DNA of 64,000 nt from Cryptomeria japonica (lineage: Eukaryota > Streptophyta > Pinopsida > Cupressales > Cupressaceae), in the NCBI RefSeq assembly GCF_030272615.1, contig NC_081413.1, positions 332,856,302 to 332,920,301 of the forward strand, written 5' to 3'. The notes below the pieces were generated by a model, which made no database searches, was not told the origin of the DNA, and was given only the letters and a program-made list of their open reading frames with translations. Below are positions 9,481 through 20,690 of the stretch, piece by piece (the stretch's first letter is position 1; each line of letters opens with the position of its first letter). A program made the translations under genes and the position numbers.

Positions 9481-12400
9481 ATGGCAAACCCCAGGGCAAG
9501 CGGATCCTCTACTCGGCAAGCCCTCATTAAGGAATATCAAAGGAGTGACGACTTGGAGACGAGGATCACGTCCAAGTGGAGCAATATTGGAGACACCAAC
9601 TTAGGAAACTTCAATGTGAAGAAGTTTCGAGAAGCACCCTACATCGGCAAGCCATCACCCATAGCCAAGAAGATAATTGAGAGTGGAATCATCAAGGTAG
9701 GAGGTTTCCCTCCCTCAGTCAGATGTCATGGGCTAATGATCGAATGTGCCAGGCACTATGATTCGCATGCGAGGACAATTGTAGCCAATGATGGGACTAT
9801 CCTCGCCTATCTCTCAGAGGGAGCTATAAGTGAAGCTTTTCATCTTCCAGAGCAGAGGGATATGATCTACAAAAGCCTAGAAGGAGCCAAGTCTATCTAC
9901 GAAGATGATCCTGATACTTGTCTGAATTTCGTCAATAAGAATTGGTTGCTCAAGAGTAGGCCTCGCCTAAATAAGATACCCAATACACCTCACAGAATTG
10001 ATTTCCAAGAAGAATTCAGAGACTTGATAACCATGCTTAATCGAATTGTAGGTGCCTCTCAAGCATTCTTTTTCGACAGGTGGATGTTCTTCTTTATACA
10101 AGTAATCGTTCAAGGGAAAGGGATGTTCAATTGGGCCAAAATTATCAGTAACAACCTAGACGTGCAGTTGAGAAGGTTAGTCCCTACTAAGTCATTCCAC
10201 ATGAGCTCATATGTTATATTCTCTAGCCAAATGTTTTGAGTATGCGGGACTACCACACATAGGAGCTGTTGGGAGAGGGCCCGGAGAGATAAGAATATGT
10301 GATTCTTATGCTCAATTGCATCATCCACCTAAGAATTACTACAAGCTAGTCAACAATACTTTCACAATGCATATCACCAGGACACTACAAGGAGGAATTC
10401 ACCAGCGATTGTCTCCAGAAGCTCAAGAGCTCGTGAAGAAACATGATGCGTGGTTCATTCAATTTCTTAAATTCACCTACATCAAAATTCATGGATGTCC
10501 TTCACCTCCTTATATGTTGCCAAGGTATCCTACAGATAGGATAGTACTACCTGAGGTGACTAGACAGTTGGCAGCTTGTGCTAAGGCATCAAGACATATG
10601 CATGGGAATGGTATCCCTATACCTATTTCACTTGGAAATTCAATTGAAGTTTGTCCTAATTCTCAAGCAGCTGAAGATGCAGAAAAGGAGCTATCTCTCT
10701 ACTCATTCACACATTTTGCTTCGAGAGATAATTTTGGTCCTAGTGGTCATATGGAAGAAACAGTTGGGAAGAAACACAAGCATGTGTCCCAAGTAGAGGA
10801 TTTTTGGATAAATGCTCAAGATGATTTGGAAATAACGAAGAGGATGCACTCTTGATTGCCTTTGGATCTTATGAGGAGATGCAAAGTTTATAGAGTACAA
10901 GACATTGGTAGATATCTTCAATCTTCCTATGAGAAAGAAGACAAAGAAGTGAAGATCGATTGGGATGAGCAAGAGGTCATGGACTTGAGAGCATTGATGG
11001 ACCCAGTCCTGAGTTGTACTCGCAGATGGGTGGATGTCCAGCATCAAAAATTGAAGGAACAAAACATAGCTATGACATTCAGCTTAGAAACAAGAACGAA
11101 AGAAGGAGAGGCGAGTGCAAGGGAGAACACTTCTCATTCTAAGGGGTCGAAGAGAAAGGAGGGACTTGAAAAGAGAGAATCGTCCAAGAAGAGACAAAGA
11201 GTAAATCTTGATCATCCCTCTAGTGCTTCTTCTAGACATGTAAAGGAGATAAGTCAAGGAGAGGATCAAAGAGAGAAGGTGTATGAGATAGATGAGTCCA
11301 TGGAGTCCACAGTACAGAATGATAAACAAGACAAAGGAAAAACACTTCAACAATCATCAAGTTAGTCTCTTCCTCTCCAAGTTTGTGATAATGATCAGCA
11401 AGAAGAAAGAAATGACGATGAAGCAACATTTCCTTTTAGAGGCGAGCGACCATTGCTTGAGGAAGTGCAAGTAAGAGAGGGAAGGTCTTCCATTCCAGAT
11501 TGGCTTAGAGAAAGACTTACAAGGGTGGTTGTGGTTGAAGAAGAGGAGCAAGTACTTGATTTGGAAAGTCTTCTAGGCAAGTCTCAAGAGGGGATTGAAA
11601 AGAAGAAAGCTACAAAGATATCTAAGATGATCAAAGATGATACAGGCTCCGAAAGGATACATATAGCTACATCAGCGGTGGACAAGTATGATGATGAGAT
11701 CATGGCAGAAGAGTACGATTTGGAGACATTTGATCTTGGTCCACTTACCTCCGAGCAAGCCATGGAAGATGCGACTTATTCAGTGAGGACAGTCAATGAG
11801 AAACTAAAAGAGGAGATAGAAAAGAATTAAAGGTTGGAAAAGGAGATTAATGCTTGGAGTAATTATTTTAGCCAGCTTAATGAGCCATTAAGGCGACAGG
11901 ATCGAGTAGTCTCACCCTTGCAGGCACTCCCTCTTGAGTCAATAAATGAGGCAGAAAAGATGAAGAACTCAGCCCGACTTATGGATACATGGATTGATAG
12001 ATCCTACATGGTAGCCAAGGAATTTGTCGGAAGAATGATGAAAACAGTCCACAGGGCCATCCAAGTCCTTGAGATCATTCATAATCTAGTGGTAATTGTC
12101 GATGCATTCACTCACACTAAAGACATTACCATCCCAGTATTGCAAGTGGTAAGGAAGACATGAAGACAGGTTTTAGCACAAGAAAGGATAATTGATGGTG
12201 GAACCCATAATCTCCTACAATGGTCAACCTTGCTCCAAATGAAGGAGGTTCTATTCAAGGACATCAATAATAGGTGCAGCCGAGTTGAGGACACTATCCA
12301 TCCTATTTAGGATAAGGTGTTTGATGTACTATGTGCAATCCTTGATAGAAGGATAGAGATTGAAACAGATGTGGATATCCAAGAGTTGGAAGATAGGATC

Positions 12401-12679
12401 AAGGTCATCTTTTGTAGAGAAGACAACATCATCACAAAAGAGCAGTGAGATCAGATGTATACTACTATGTTCCTGATTGAGAAAACTAAAGAGCTGGAGC
12501 ATGGATGGGAGATGACTCTTCTTGCGGCCTTTGATGAGGTCCTTCACTTGGAGGAACATTTGAAGAACCTGCCTGAGATTCCCATTGCAGAGATTGAAGG
12601 AATTACGTCCAGATTCATTGAATATGCCAGAAAGGAACGAGGAAAAGGGAACAAAATTCTAGATGAAAAGTTGTTATGA
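9481..12679 (+). pseudogene. Unit A ORF: LPRYPTD-family protein (decayed)
   Basis: This protein family has no name I recognise. The first Met (MANPRASGSST) opens a 252-codon block containing NIGDTNLGNF and the HY..R.iv..dG...l.e.aI.eaF.lP segment (about residues 95-130). A frameshift near 10215-10240 leads to the second block with YMLPRYPTDRIVLPE (near 10515). A stop at 10853 is followed by a Lys/Ser/Arg-rich stretch (KRKEGLEKRESSKKRQR, a likely nuclear localisation or nucleic-acid-binding region). The IATSAVDKYDDEI box is at about 11660-11700, then a predicted coiled coil containing MDTWIDR (about 11985). Stops at 11363, 11828 and 12161 break the tail. No RT, protease, integrase or zinc knuckle is visible. 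Units B and C carry homologues of the same length and order. Confidence 0.75.
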
Positions 12680-12868
12680 AATGATGTGGCAATTCAATCC
12701 CTATTGGAGGATGCTTCCTTGTTATTCGTGCCAATTTCTATTGGCTATGTTATGATAATGCTTATCTAAATAGGGTTATTTTTGTAACAAACCCTAATTA
12801 GTATTTAGGTGTCAAAATATCAACCTTTGATCTTCTTTAAATCGGGGCCATTCATTGTATTTGAGAAT

Positions 12869-12880
12869 GATATATAAGCT
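12869..12880 (+). promoter_or_regulatory. TATA box 2 of unit A
   Basis: GATATATAAGCT lies about 880 bp before the 3' end. The box GGCCATT (12846-12852) is just upstream. Equivalent GGCCATT/TATA pairs occur in E (59659/59705), H (50475/50523) and, on the minus strand, B (about 33756/33730). By position this would be the LTR promoter proper (U3/R border). Confidence 0.55.
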
Positions 12881-13756
12881 CTCACTCAATTCATTTGTAG
12901 GGGTTAAGAAGAATAAGTTTATTAGCAGCAAAGAAGAAGAGTAGTTATTCATAGAGAATACAAATTTGGTGAAGAGGGAAAGTTGAACAATTGTTGTTAT
13001 ATTTTGCTATGAGATTAATGAAACATTGAAGTTATGGTGTTTTATTGCAATCTTTGTGGCTTCTTACATGGTTGTTTATCTTCTTGAATCACTCTTATTG
13101 ATGATAGTATTTAGATGTTAGAGTTAGATTAAATGATAAATGCTGTGCTTGATCTTTTAGTGAAGCTCATAGTCCAAACTACTAGCCTCTTACTAATTGT
13201 AAGTGTGCCTTGTGTGGTCAACTGGAGATATTGAAATTGTTTAGGGTTCAATCATTACTTGAATATTAATATGTATCCTATTGATAGTATCTATGTTCAT
13301 GAATGATTTGAAAATCTTTAAATTCCCTTAGAAGATTGCACCGATCCTAGTAGAGTTGTTGTTCTATGGCAATACTGAGATTGGTAGGGTTTCACTAAGA
13401 TTGCCCTCCATTTAGTCATTCATAGGCTTAGTTTAGCATAGCCCTCTCTAATCCCTTATCTTTTGTCCTTTTTTGAAACACTGGTTAGTATTAGGAAAAT
13501 CGTGTTCCTCATTGGTTAAGTAGTTGCAAGAACCAGCTTTCATAGAAAGTACGTAAGGCCCCTTGATGAAACAACAAACACAACGAACACTGGTGCTTAT
13601 TCACACGTAGAGAACCTACATATTAGAACCTTGGAGTTGCCTCGATTGATCCTTAGGCCAAATCTTCAGCATTCAGGGAAGCTATGTTCAAGAGAGGATA
13701 AGGTACCTTTGGGTATTTTATTCTGTGTTTGATCGTGTATAAAAGACACATCAACA

Positions 13757-14609
13757 CTACCTCATCTCAAGAGTCATGTGCTGAAGACAACATTGAAGGT
13801 ATCAATTCTTTTGAGCATAAATCAGATTTTCTTTTGCATGAAGCTGATCTAGAGCAGAGAACCAATGACTTCAATAATTTGGATTCTCAATTTACTAGTG
13901 ATGATGAAAGGGAAGAGACACCTAAGAATTGTAGCAGCCATGGAACTACAGTTGAAAGGGATCTTGATAGCAGTTCATCGACTTCCTTTGATCAAAATTG
14001 GAGAAGGGAATTTTTATTAACTACTGAAAATGAAATACAAGTTTTGACTAGAATGGATGATGCACATGGGTATGTGGGAAGTTTAATTCATAATGTGCCA
14101 AGAGGTCAAGTGGAGTGTAACGTTTCCCTTGCCAATCTTCGAAATATGACGAATACTATAGAGGAAATCAAGGTAACATTCTTGCATGAGATCCTTGATA
14201 GAGATATAGCTTCTAAGATAGCTGACGAGGCCATAGATTTATACCAAGGAACAAAGTCTAAATTGAAAGCAGTAGAGTTTCAAATTGCTATCAATAAACT
14301 CTTCAGGGAGCAAGAGAATAGGAAAAGAGCAGGAGAAGTTGAGCAAGTATTGGAAGAACTTGACTGCATTAAGAAAGAGTATGATCTTGCACATTGTCCC
14401 ATAAAATCTGATATAAGGAGCTTGGAGCAGCAAAATGCTTGGGGAAAGCATGAGGGCTATGATAGTAACTAGCTGATTGATAATCCCTTGTTTGATGTAG
14501 ATGCTCATATGACATTCGACAATCCACTCTTCGAGTTGGATGATGAAGTTTTTCTTGATTTTAGTGAAGAGGGGCTGATTACAGGATTTGGAATCTGGGT
14601 GCAATTTCT
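13757..14609 (+). CDS. Unidentified coiled-coil ORF fragment (host of unit A)
   Basis: The open frame continues from the unit A boundary to a stop at 14470 and stays readable to about 14609. I do not recognise the protein. It has an acidic, Ser/Asp-rich N-terminal part (LDSSSSTSFDQ), a likely coiled-coil segment around KAVEFQIAINKLFREQENRKRAGEVEQVLEEL, and two NPLF-containing repeats after the stop (NPLFDVDAHMTF, NPLFELDDE). The apparent Met at 13729 lies inside unit A, so the true start is lost. It could be the leader or gag portion of the retroelement whose integrase lies downstream, or a gene fragment. Confidence 0.4.
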
Positions 14610-15370
14610 AGTAGTAAGTTGTTGATTTAGAATTGGAGATATGGGCAAAATTTCAGTATTGGTACCGCTGTTCGCTTTCCAATCTGCACCCACGGGACTA
14701 CAGTTCTTGGCATGTAGATGAGTTCGTATGCATTACTAGTTCACCAGATGGGTAGTACGTGGTTGAGGATGGTTGGTAGAGGAGATTTTCTCATTTGTGA
14801 TGGCTTTTCAGCTACTCTCATGACTCCTATTTATTCAGTGAGATTTTTGATTGTTCGCTGTTATTTTAAGTTTTTAACACCGTTTATGGTGACCTCAATC
14901 TTGGGGCAGTTTGGTTTTGACCACTTGCAGTCTTTATTAAAACCAGTTATGAGAGATTCTCTGGGCATGGTTCAGTTATTCATCACTATCTCTTGGAGAA
15001 GTTTCGGACACTGCAGTCATTTCATGGTGCTAGTTGGAAATCTTTCAGATGATGATTGGTTGATTTCAATGAGATGGGTTGACTGGTGTAGATGAGGTCC
15101 TTCCCTTGTCACTTGGAAATTAAGTGTCCATGGTATGTTTTTAGCTGGTAATGATAGAGGCATTCCTGGGTTGATAGATTGCAGAGTTATAACAGTGAAT
15201 GATCTTCATTTCTGTGGTGTCATTTGGAGTGACACTTGGGGTTATGTTATATGGTTGAGCACAGTCTTTTTTCTATTGCCCAGGATCGTGATTGGCCGTG
15301 AAATTGCTGATGTGGATTTTATAGAGTTGCCTTGGCATGATATGTTACATGGCATTGATTTCAGCTATCT
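14610..15370. other. Unassigned 760-bp stretch
   Basis: I see no protein family, repeat array or LTR end here. It lies between the unidentified ORF and the integrase remnant of the second chromovirus and is probably a decayed internal part of that element. Confidence 0.4.
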
Positions 15371-16126
15371 TTGGAATTGTGTCTCGGAGCAGCAGAGAGC
15401 TCTGGTGAGATGGCTACACTTAGGGGAATACTGCTACAATTCTTTCTACCACATGTCTATCAAATGTCTCCTTTCATGGCACTCTATGGTTGTGAAGCTC
15501 CTAGCTTCACTGATTTGATATTTGGTGATAGTAAAGCCCCTCAGGCGAAGGATATGTTGCAGCAGAGTCAGGATATTTTGATGTCCTTTAGGGACAATCT
15601 CTGGCATGCACACAATCAGCAGAAGTTGTATGCTGATCAACAACAAATTGAGCACACCTTTGTGGTGGGCAATATGGTCTACTTGAGGCTCTAGCCTTAT
15701 AGAGAGTCTACTCTGAAGAAGAGTGGAGCTGAGAAACTGAAGCCACGTTTCTACAGACCTTTCAGAGTCAACAGGAGAATTGGAGAAGTGGCATACGAAT
15801 TGGAACTTTCGGCCAGCAGCAGTATTCATAATGTATTTCATGTGTCTCGCCTTAAGAAGGCACTTGGACATAATGTTGCTACTTCAGCAGAGTTACCTCC
15901 GCTTGATGAGGAGGGAGAGTTAGTTTTGATTCTTGAAGCTATCCTTGATTTCAGGGAGCGTTCTTTGAGGAGAAGAGTGATCAAGGAGTACTTGATCAAG
16001 TGGAAGAATTTGCCAGCTGAGGATGCTACTTGGAAGAGTGAAGAAATTTTAATGCATCCAACCTTTCAGTTGCTTGAGAACAAGCAATTTTGGGGAGGGC
16101 GGACTGTAATGTCCCCTTCTCAGTGA
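15371..16126 (+). pseudogene. pol: Chromovirus G: integrase C-terminus and chromodomain
   Basis: This is the 3' end of a gypsy pol gene on the plus strand. It reads as the integrase C-terminal region (RALVRWLHLGEYCYNSFYHMSI, then FVVGNMVYLRL). An in-frame TAG comes at about 15693, then [26 protein letters not shown], and a chromodomain (RRVIKEYLIKWKNLPAEDATW). A one-base shift separates the first residues from the rest. It is a sister of element 1, with the same LREGRTVMSP-like ending that runs over the polypurine tract (about 16089-16102) into the 3' LTR at 16105. Nothing upstream of the integrase C-terminus survives. Confidence 0.88.
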
Positions 16127-18156
16127 TGTGCATTCAGTGGTCCATTGGCCTATTCCAGAGACCCGTAGCCTATTTGGAAAGGAGAATTAGGGTTTCCAAC
16201 TTTTGTGGAGTTTTGCATGAGCTTTCTAGGGTTTGTCAGGAGGGAATTCTTCTGTTCTGCTTATGGTTTCCTTCTGGGTTTTCCATGAACTCCAAGGTGC
16301 AATAACATGCATTTGATTCTTCGGTGAAGTGAGAACTTACTATTTTTAGTAAGTTAGGGTTTTGTTGTTTGGATGATGCAGTTCTACTCAGCTTTCCAAG
16401 CTCTTTCTCTGGGTGCGAAGATCATGTTTTTCGGAGCAGTATTTCTTGACTTACTATTTTTAGTAAGTGGTTGTGTTGAGCATTTCTATTTTTAGCAGCC
16501 TCAGACAGGGTCCTGACTCAGCACAATTTAGTGGTCTTCATCGCACAGCTTCATCCTTGATTTTGGCATTGATCAGTATTGGAGTTATAAATTATTTAAT
16601 TAAGTATTAATTCCTTATCCTAAGGTTTAATATTTAATTATTTTTATTACTGATTATTTGTATTGTGGGCCACTTAGGGGAAAATATTTATTTGCCATCT
16701 ATATTGTTATTTTCCTAAGTTAGGCGTTGAAATTTGAAGAATGCCTTAAGTTATTGTTTGAGGACTTAGGCAAGTTCGAACTTGTCTAGTTATTGATTAA
16801 ATACAACTTGGGCGCTGACTTTGGTAATGAAATGAAATGTAAATTAGACACCATGTGATAGCGAAATGAAATGCAATGAGATTTGAGCGAATTTGGGAGC
16901 AATTACATTTGAATTTCATAGGGAAAAATCTATAAATACAGGTTCTTGGCCTCTCATTTAGTATCTTATGAAATTGCATTGTTATTTTGCCGGTTTGGCG
17001 ATTGAAATCTGAGCCGAAGTGTGGCTTCCTAGCTAAGTCTCAGTTTCGTACTTGGGAGATAGTACCTAGCTGTGTTTCTTGTATTTCCAGAGTTGTTAGA
17101 GAGTGTTTTGTAGATTGTGGAGTGTTTTTGTGTGGTTTTGGAGTGTTTTCTTGCTGCTAGTCGTGAAGTTGCTGAAACTGAATTTCATTCATACCCCCTG
17201 GCCGAGTGAACCAATCATTATGGGTATTGGCTCTATCAAATCGTGGTACAGAGGTGATATTGTCTACAAATTTATAGCTGCTGGTTTGGAGAGATGGAAT
17301 TTTAAGAGCAAATCGTACCACCTAGCTTATCGTACCATTCCGGAGGTGCATTGGGATGCGTGCTGCTGTTTGGAGGCGTCTAGATTGCAGTTTCGGTGTT
17401 CTAGAATCATCGTCCTGGTTATATCTTTCAGTTGCATTTGATTTTGTGTGTTTCAGTCTTCGTTTGAGTGAGTTATGATCATTTTGGTATTGTCGGTTGA
17501 GAATAATTATGTGTGTATTTGACTTCAAATTTTCAGTTCAGCAGTAGTGGCTTATTTGAGTTATTTTGACGGTTGTTATTCACTGTAATCTGTATTGGAT
17601 ATCATCTCTAATCTTCTCCTTCTATCTTGTAAGGTTAAGTAGTAGTACTACTAACCATTTTTGGAGTGTTGCTTGCCCACTGCATAAGTGGAAGAGGCTG
17701 GCTTAGCCGCCTTCTTGCTCTGTAATTCAATTATGAAGTTTTGTCCTCCCACTGAGTAAGTGGTTGAGTGATTTTATGTTTGTAATGGTCCTCCTGTTGA
17801 ATAAGCGATCGAGTTGAGCTTTTGATGTGATTCAGTCCTCCTGCTGAAACATTGCGGTTGAGTGATTTGTGTCTTGTTCTCTTGGCTAGTTTACCGCCAA
17901 GTTTCTTGTTTACCTGCTGGATAAGCGGAAGGGGCTGGCTTGCCGCCCATTATTGTATGCAGCTTTCAGTTGGTTTATGGTTCTAACCATCCCCGGAACA
18001 CCGTATGCTCTCATCCTCCTAGATTGGGCTCTCGATGAACAAAAGGTGGAAGGGTTCCTTTCAGTTATTTTGGATTATTTCTCTAACCGTAACGAGTTAC
18101 TGTGTTTGCTTTTTAAATCTTATTGCAAAAATCAAAAAACTTTATTGGCGATATTA
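16105..18156 (+). repeat. 3' LTR of chromovirus G (P-type LTR, copy 1)
   Basis: It starts TGTAATGTCCCC directly after a purine-rich tract and aligns with 50843-53028 throughout: shared opening with AGACCCGT, a TATA box (CTATAAATAC near 16931), a CCGCC/AAGCGG-rich region of short repeats (17690-17950) and a common tail near AACCGTAACG. The right end is set by that alignment (..GGCGATATTA). Two copies of the 20-bp palindrome ACTTACTATTTTTAGTAAGT sit in its U3 at 16335 and 16449. It appears to be inserted in gypsy F, whose integrase starts immediately after. Confidence 0.82.
16335..16468. repeat. Paired 20-bp palindromes
   Basis: ACTTACTATTTTTAGTAAGT occurs at 16335-16354 and 16449-16468, with perfect 8-bp arms around TTTT. 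The homologous LTR at 50843 has the same arms at 51063-51082 and 51167-51186. Either a dimeric-protein binding site or a hairpin in U3 is plausible. Confidence 0.85.
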
Positions 18157-18164
18157 AGGAAGTA

Positions 18165-18992
18165 AGCTGTGCATCCGTAAATGTTTAATGAGAGAGAATT
18201 TGCTGAAAGAGAAGCATAGTGGCAGTTTGGTAGGACATTTTTGGGAAAACAAGAGACTTGCTCAATTGAGTTCATACTATTTTTGGCCAAAAATGTATGC
18301 TGATGTGAAGAAGTTTGATGAAAGATGCAGGATGCTAGCATGCTAAGGGAAGAAGTCAAAAAATAGGATTATATCAGCCTTTTCCTATTCCTAATAGGCC
18401 ATGGGATTCAATCAATATGGATTTTGTACTTGGACTACCAAAGACTTAGAAAGGTAATGATTCCATATTTCTTGGAGTTGATAGATTCTCTAAAATGGCA
18501 GATTTTATAGCATGTGCTAAAACAAGTGATGCAATTCACATTGCCAACTTGTTTTTGAAGGAAGTAGCAAGATTGCATGGAGTTCCTAGATGTTTCAAAC
18601 AGGGATACTAAATTTGTTGGCTATATTTGGGGACTCTTTGGAAAAATTTGGGAACAAATCTTAGTTTCAGTTCAGCCTACCACCCTCAAATAGATGGGCA
18701 AACTGAAGTGGTCAGTCGAAGCCTTGGCAACATCTTCAAGAGCTTGGTAAGTGAACATCCCAAACAGTGGGATCAAGTACTTGCACAAGCAGAATTTGCT
18801 AATAATGGTTTACCAAATAGAAGTGCAAATTTTATTCCATTTCAGATTGTGTATGGTATGCATCCAAGAGGTGTTTATGAGTTGAGAAACTTGGGTAAGC
18901 AAGAAATGAGAAGTGCTGATGGAGAAGAGTTTGGAACAATTTTGCAAAAAATATATGAAAAGTCAAACAAAAGCTTCAAGAGAGCACAAGCA
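18165..18992 (+). pseudogene. pol: Gypsy F: integrase zinc finger and core
   Basis: This is decayed integrase on the plus strand. The HHCC finger (GHFWENKR...FWPKMYADVKKFDERC) is followed by the core with [20 protein letters not shown], a damaged second Asp region, and SSAYHPQIDGQTEVVSRSLGN. The core ends at KSNKSFKRAQA, where unit D is inserted. Stops and a frameshift (about 18345, 18440, 18600) show that it is inactive. The wording is closer to a different chromovirus clade than element 1. Confidence 0.88.
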
Positions 18993-19302
18993 TGTTGGTT
19001 GAAAATTTTGTACACTTGGGGGAAATATACAAAATTGTGGTTTCAACCACAGCACACGAGTAAAAACTCTCCTAATTAAGGGAAGGCTCCCCCTATCTAA
19101 CTAAAATTGAAATAAAAACAGGATGGGACAGCAGTCTTCCTTCTTTCTTCAAGAAAGACGATATCCTTTTCTCTTCACAGAAAAGGATAGCGATTGAAAA
19201 TGAACAACAGTAACTACTTTCAAGTGAAATGAGAGAAAGGAAATGAAGTTTCCTGAAAGCGCAAAGACTTCCGTCACTTCCTTCGGGACGGGACAGCAAT
19301 AT

Positions 19303-19723
19303 CAAGCTCAAAGACTTGACTATTGGAAGTCCTATCTACCCTTTGCTATACTAAATTTTTAGAATGAATAAAAGATAACAGCTCAAAGATTGGAATAATC
19401 TATTCTTTTAACACAAAGACAATAACTAATGCAAGCTCAAAGACTTGCTGCTATTTCTTATCAAACAGTAATTTTTCCTCAAGAATAGATGCAAGCTCAA
19501 AGACTTGCTGCTCCTTCTAGAGATTTTCCTATTTTAATTAATCTTCTCTACTTGCAGCTCAAAGACTTCAAATCAGATTGGACTAAGCTCCTTTAGAAAC
19601 ACTTTGCATAGAAGAAATAAAAAGATTCAAACTCAAACATGTAGCTCAAAGACTCAAAACTTGAGTAATCCTTCTTTCTTATTCTTCAAAACCTTCAATT
19701 CACATACATAAGCTCAAAGACTT
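19303..19723. repeat. AGCTCAAAGACTTG motif array (unit D)
   Basis: Seven copies or close variants of (A)AGCTCAAAGACTTG lie at about 19303, 19381, 19432, 19492, 19556, 19643 and 19710, separated by unrelated sequence. They fall downstream of the TATA box in sense direction, so they would be transcribed (as CAAGTCTTTGAGCTT). Confidence 0.85.
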
Positions 19724-19789
19724 CTTGCTGTAAATTTGGCAGCGTTTTTGCTTGCTTTCCAAAAGATATATATTACAATAGACTCCTCT

Positions 19790-19800
19790 AGTATTTATAG
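19790..19800 (-). promoter_or_regulatory. TATA box 2 of unit D
   Basis: The minus strand reads TTCTATAAATAC about 800 bp from the 3' end of the unit. The same sequence is present in unit C near 54160. It is a strong TATA consensus in the position expected for an LTR promoter. Confidence 0.6.
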
Positions 19801-20084
19801 AAGAGGAGCCTTGAGAAAAAGGTGGGAAGATCCTAACTAACTTGAGAGATTCTCTCAACCACCAAGACTCATTCAATAACTAACTGAGATTTCATTAACT
19901 AACTAAGAGTTACTCCAACTAACTAAGACTTATTCCAACTACAGTCCTAATTGGACACAACTTGTAGTTGTCTTACATGTAATTACAAAAGTGCAAGTAA
20001 TGTGTAACTTGCATTTTACAAAAAATATTTTTACATATAACTTGTCAAAACGAAATTACAAATGCATAACTAAAACTATTCCAT

Positions 20085-20690
20085 GTGTCTAAAGACACGA
20101 CTCTAACTGCATCATCCTTTGTCTGTGATGATCTTCATGTCGCTTCAGGATGTTAGAACTTGAAGTATTCTAGATTGGTAAAGACATCTTGAACCGGAAC
20201 GGGAACTTGCATCCTTGTCTTCTTGCTTGGGGTAGTACTAGCTTTTCAAGAGGGAACGGGCTGCCTTCCTCTTTTCATGTCATGACCATCTTTGTCTTGA
20301 AAGCATTTTATGCTCTCAACCATGAATTGTTGTTGTATTTCTTCTTTGTATCATCCTTCATTCTTGAAATTTTCTTGCAAAATAAGGTCCATGCCTTAAT
20401 CCATTGATTTGGTAGATCGTGTGTGCAAACCGGACTGACAAGGGAAGGGATAAATTGATGGAAAAATGGGCTCACAAGTGAATTTCGGGTTTTGGAAGCT
20501 GCATTACATGTGTGGGAAAAACAAGAGCATTAACTTGCAAATGTGGGAACAAACATGCAACTTCATATGTGTGATGGGTAACTACAAGTTTGCACTTGTA
20601 ATTGGACCTTTAAAACTCATTTACAAGTGTTTTTTGAGTGCATTTTGGACCAATTTCGGGTTCTGGATGGCTGACCGCATGTAGACTTTT
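20085..20690. other. Unassigned stretch in unit D
   Basis: Where unit C holds the 3' end of its ORF, unit D has about 600 bp without a readable homologous frame. I see no feature in it beyond short open frames. Confidence 0.4.

Larger units (their letters stand above)
7824..13756 (+). mobile_element. Long LTR-like unit A (right part)
   Basis: This is the remainder of a long single unit whose left end is outside the window. In order it has a hairpin array (7892-8731), a first TATA box (8988), a ~480-bp leader, a decayed ~1,070-codon ORF (9481-12679), a second TATA box (12869) and a 3' end ...GACACATCAACA at 13756, followed by the presumed target duplication copy ctacc (13757-13761). The last ~1 kb (12760-13756) is clearly homologous to the end of unit E (59580-60553). 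The promoter/leader matches 58250-58700 of E. I infer an LTR (probably solo) with a gene in its U3. A gag-only non-autonomous element is the alternative. Confidence 0.75.

Noticed and set aside
13729-13756. Met at 13729 as start of the unidentified ORF
   Set aside because: Those codons belong to the end of unit A; the frame merely runs across the junction.
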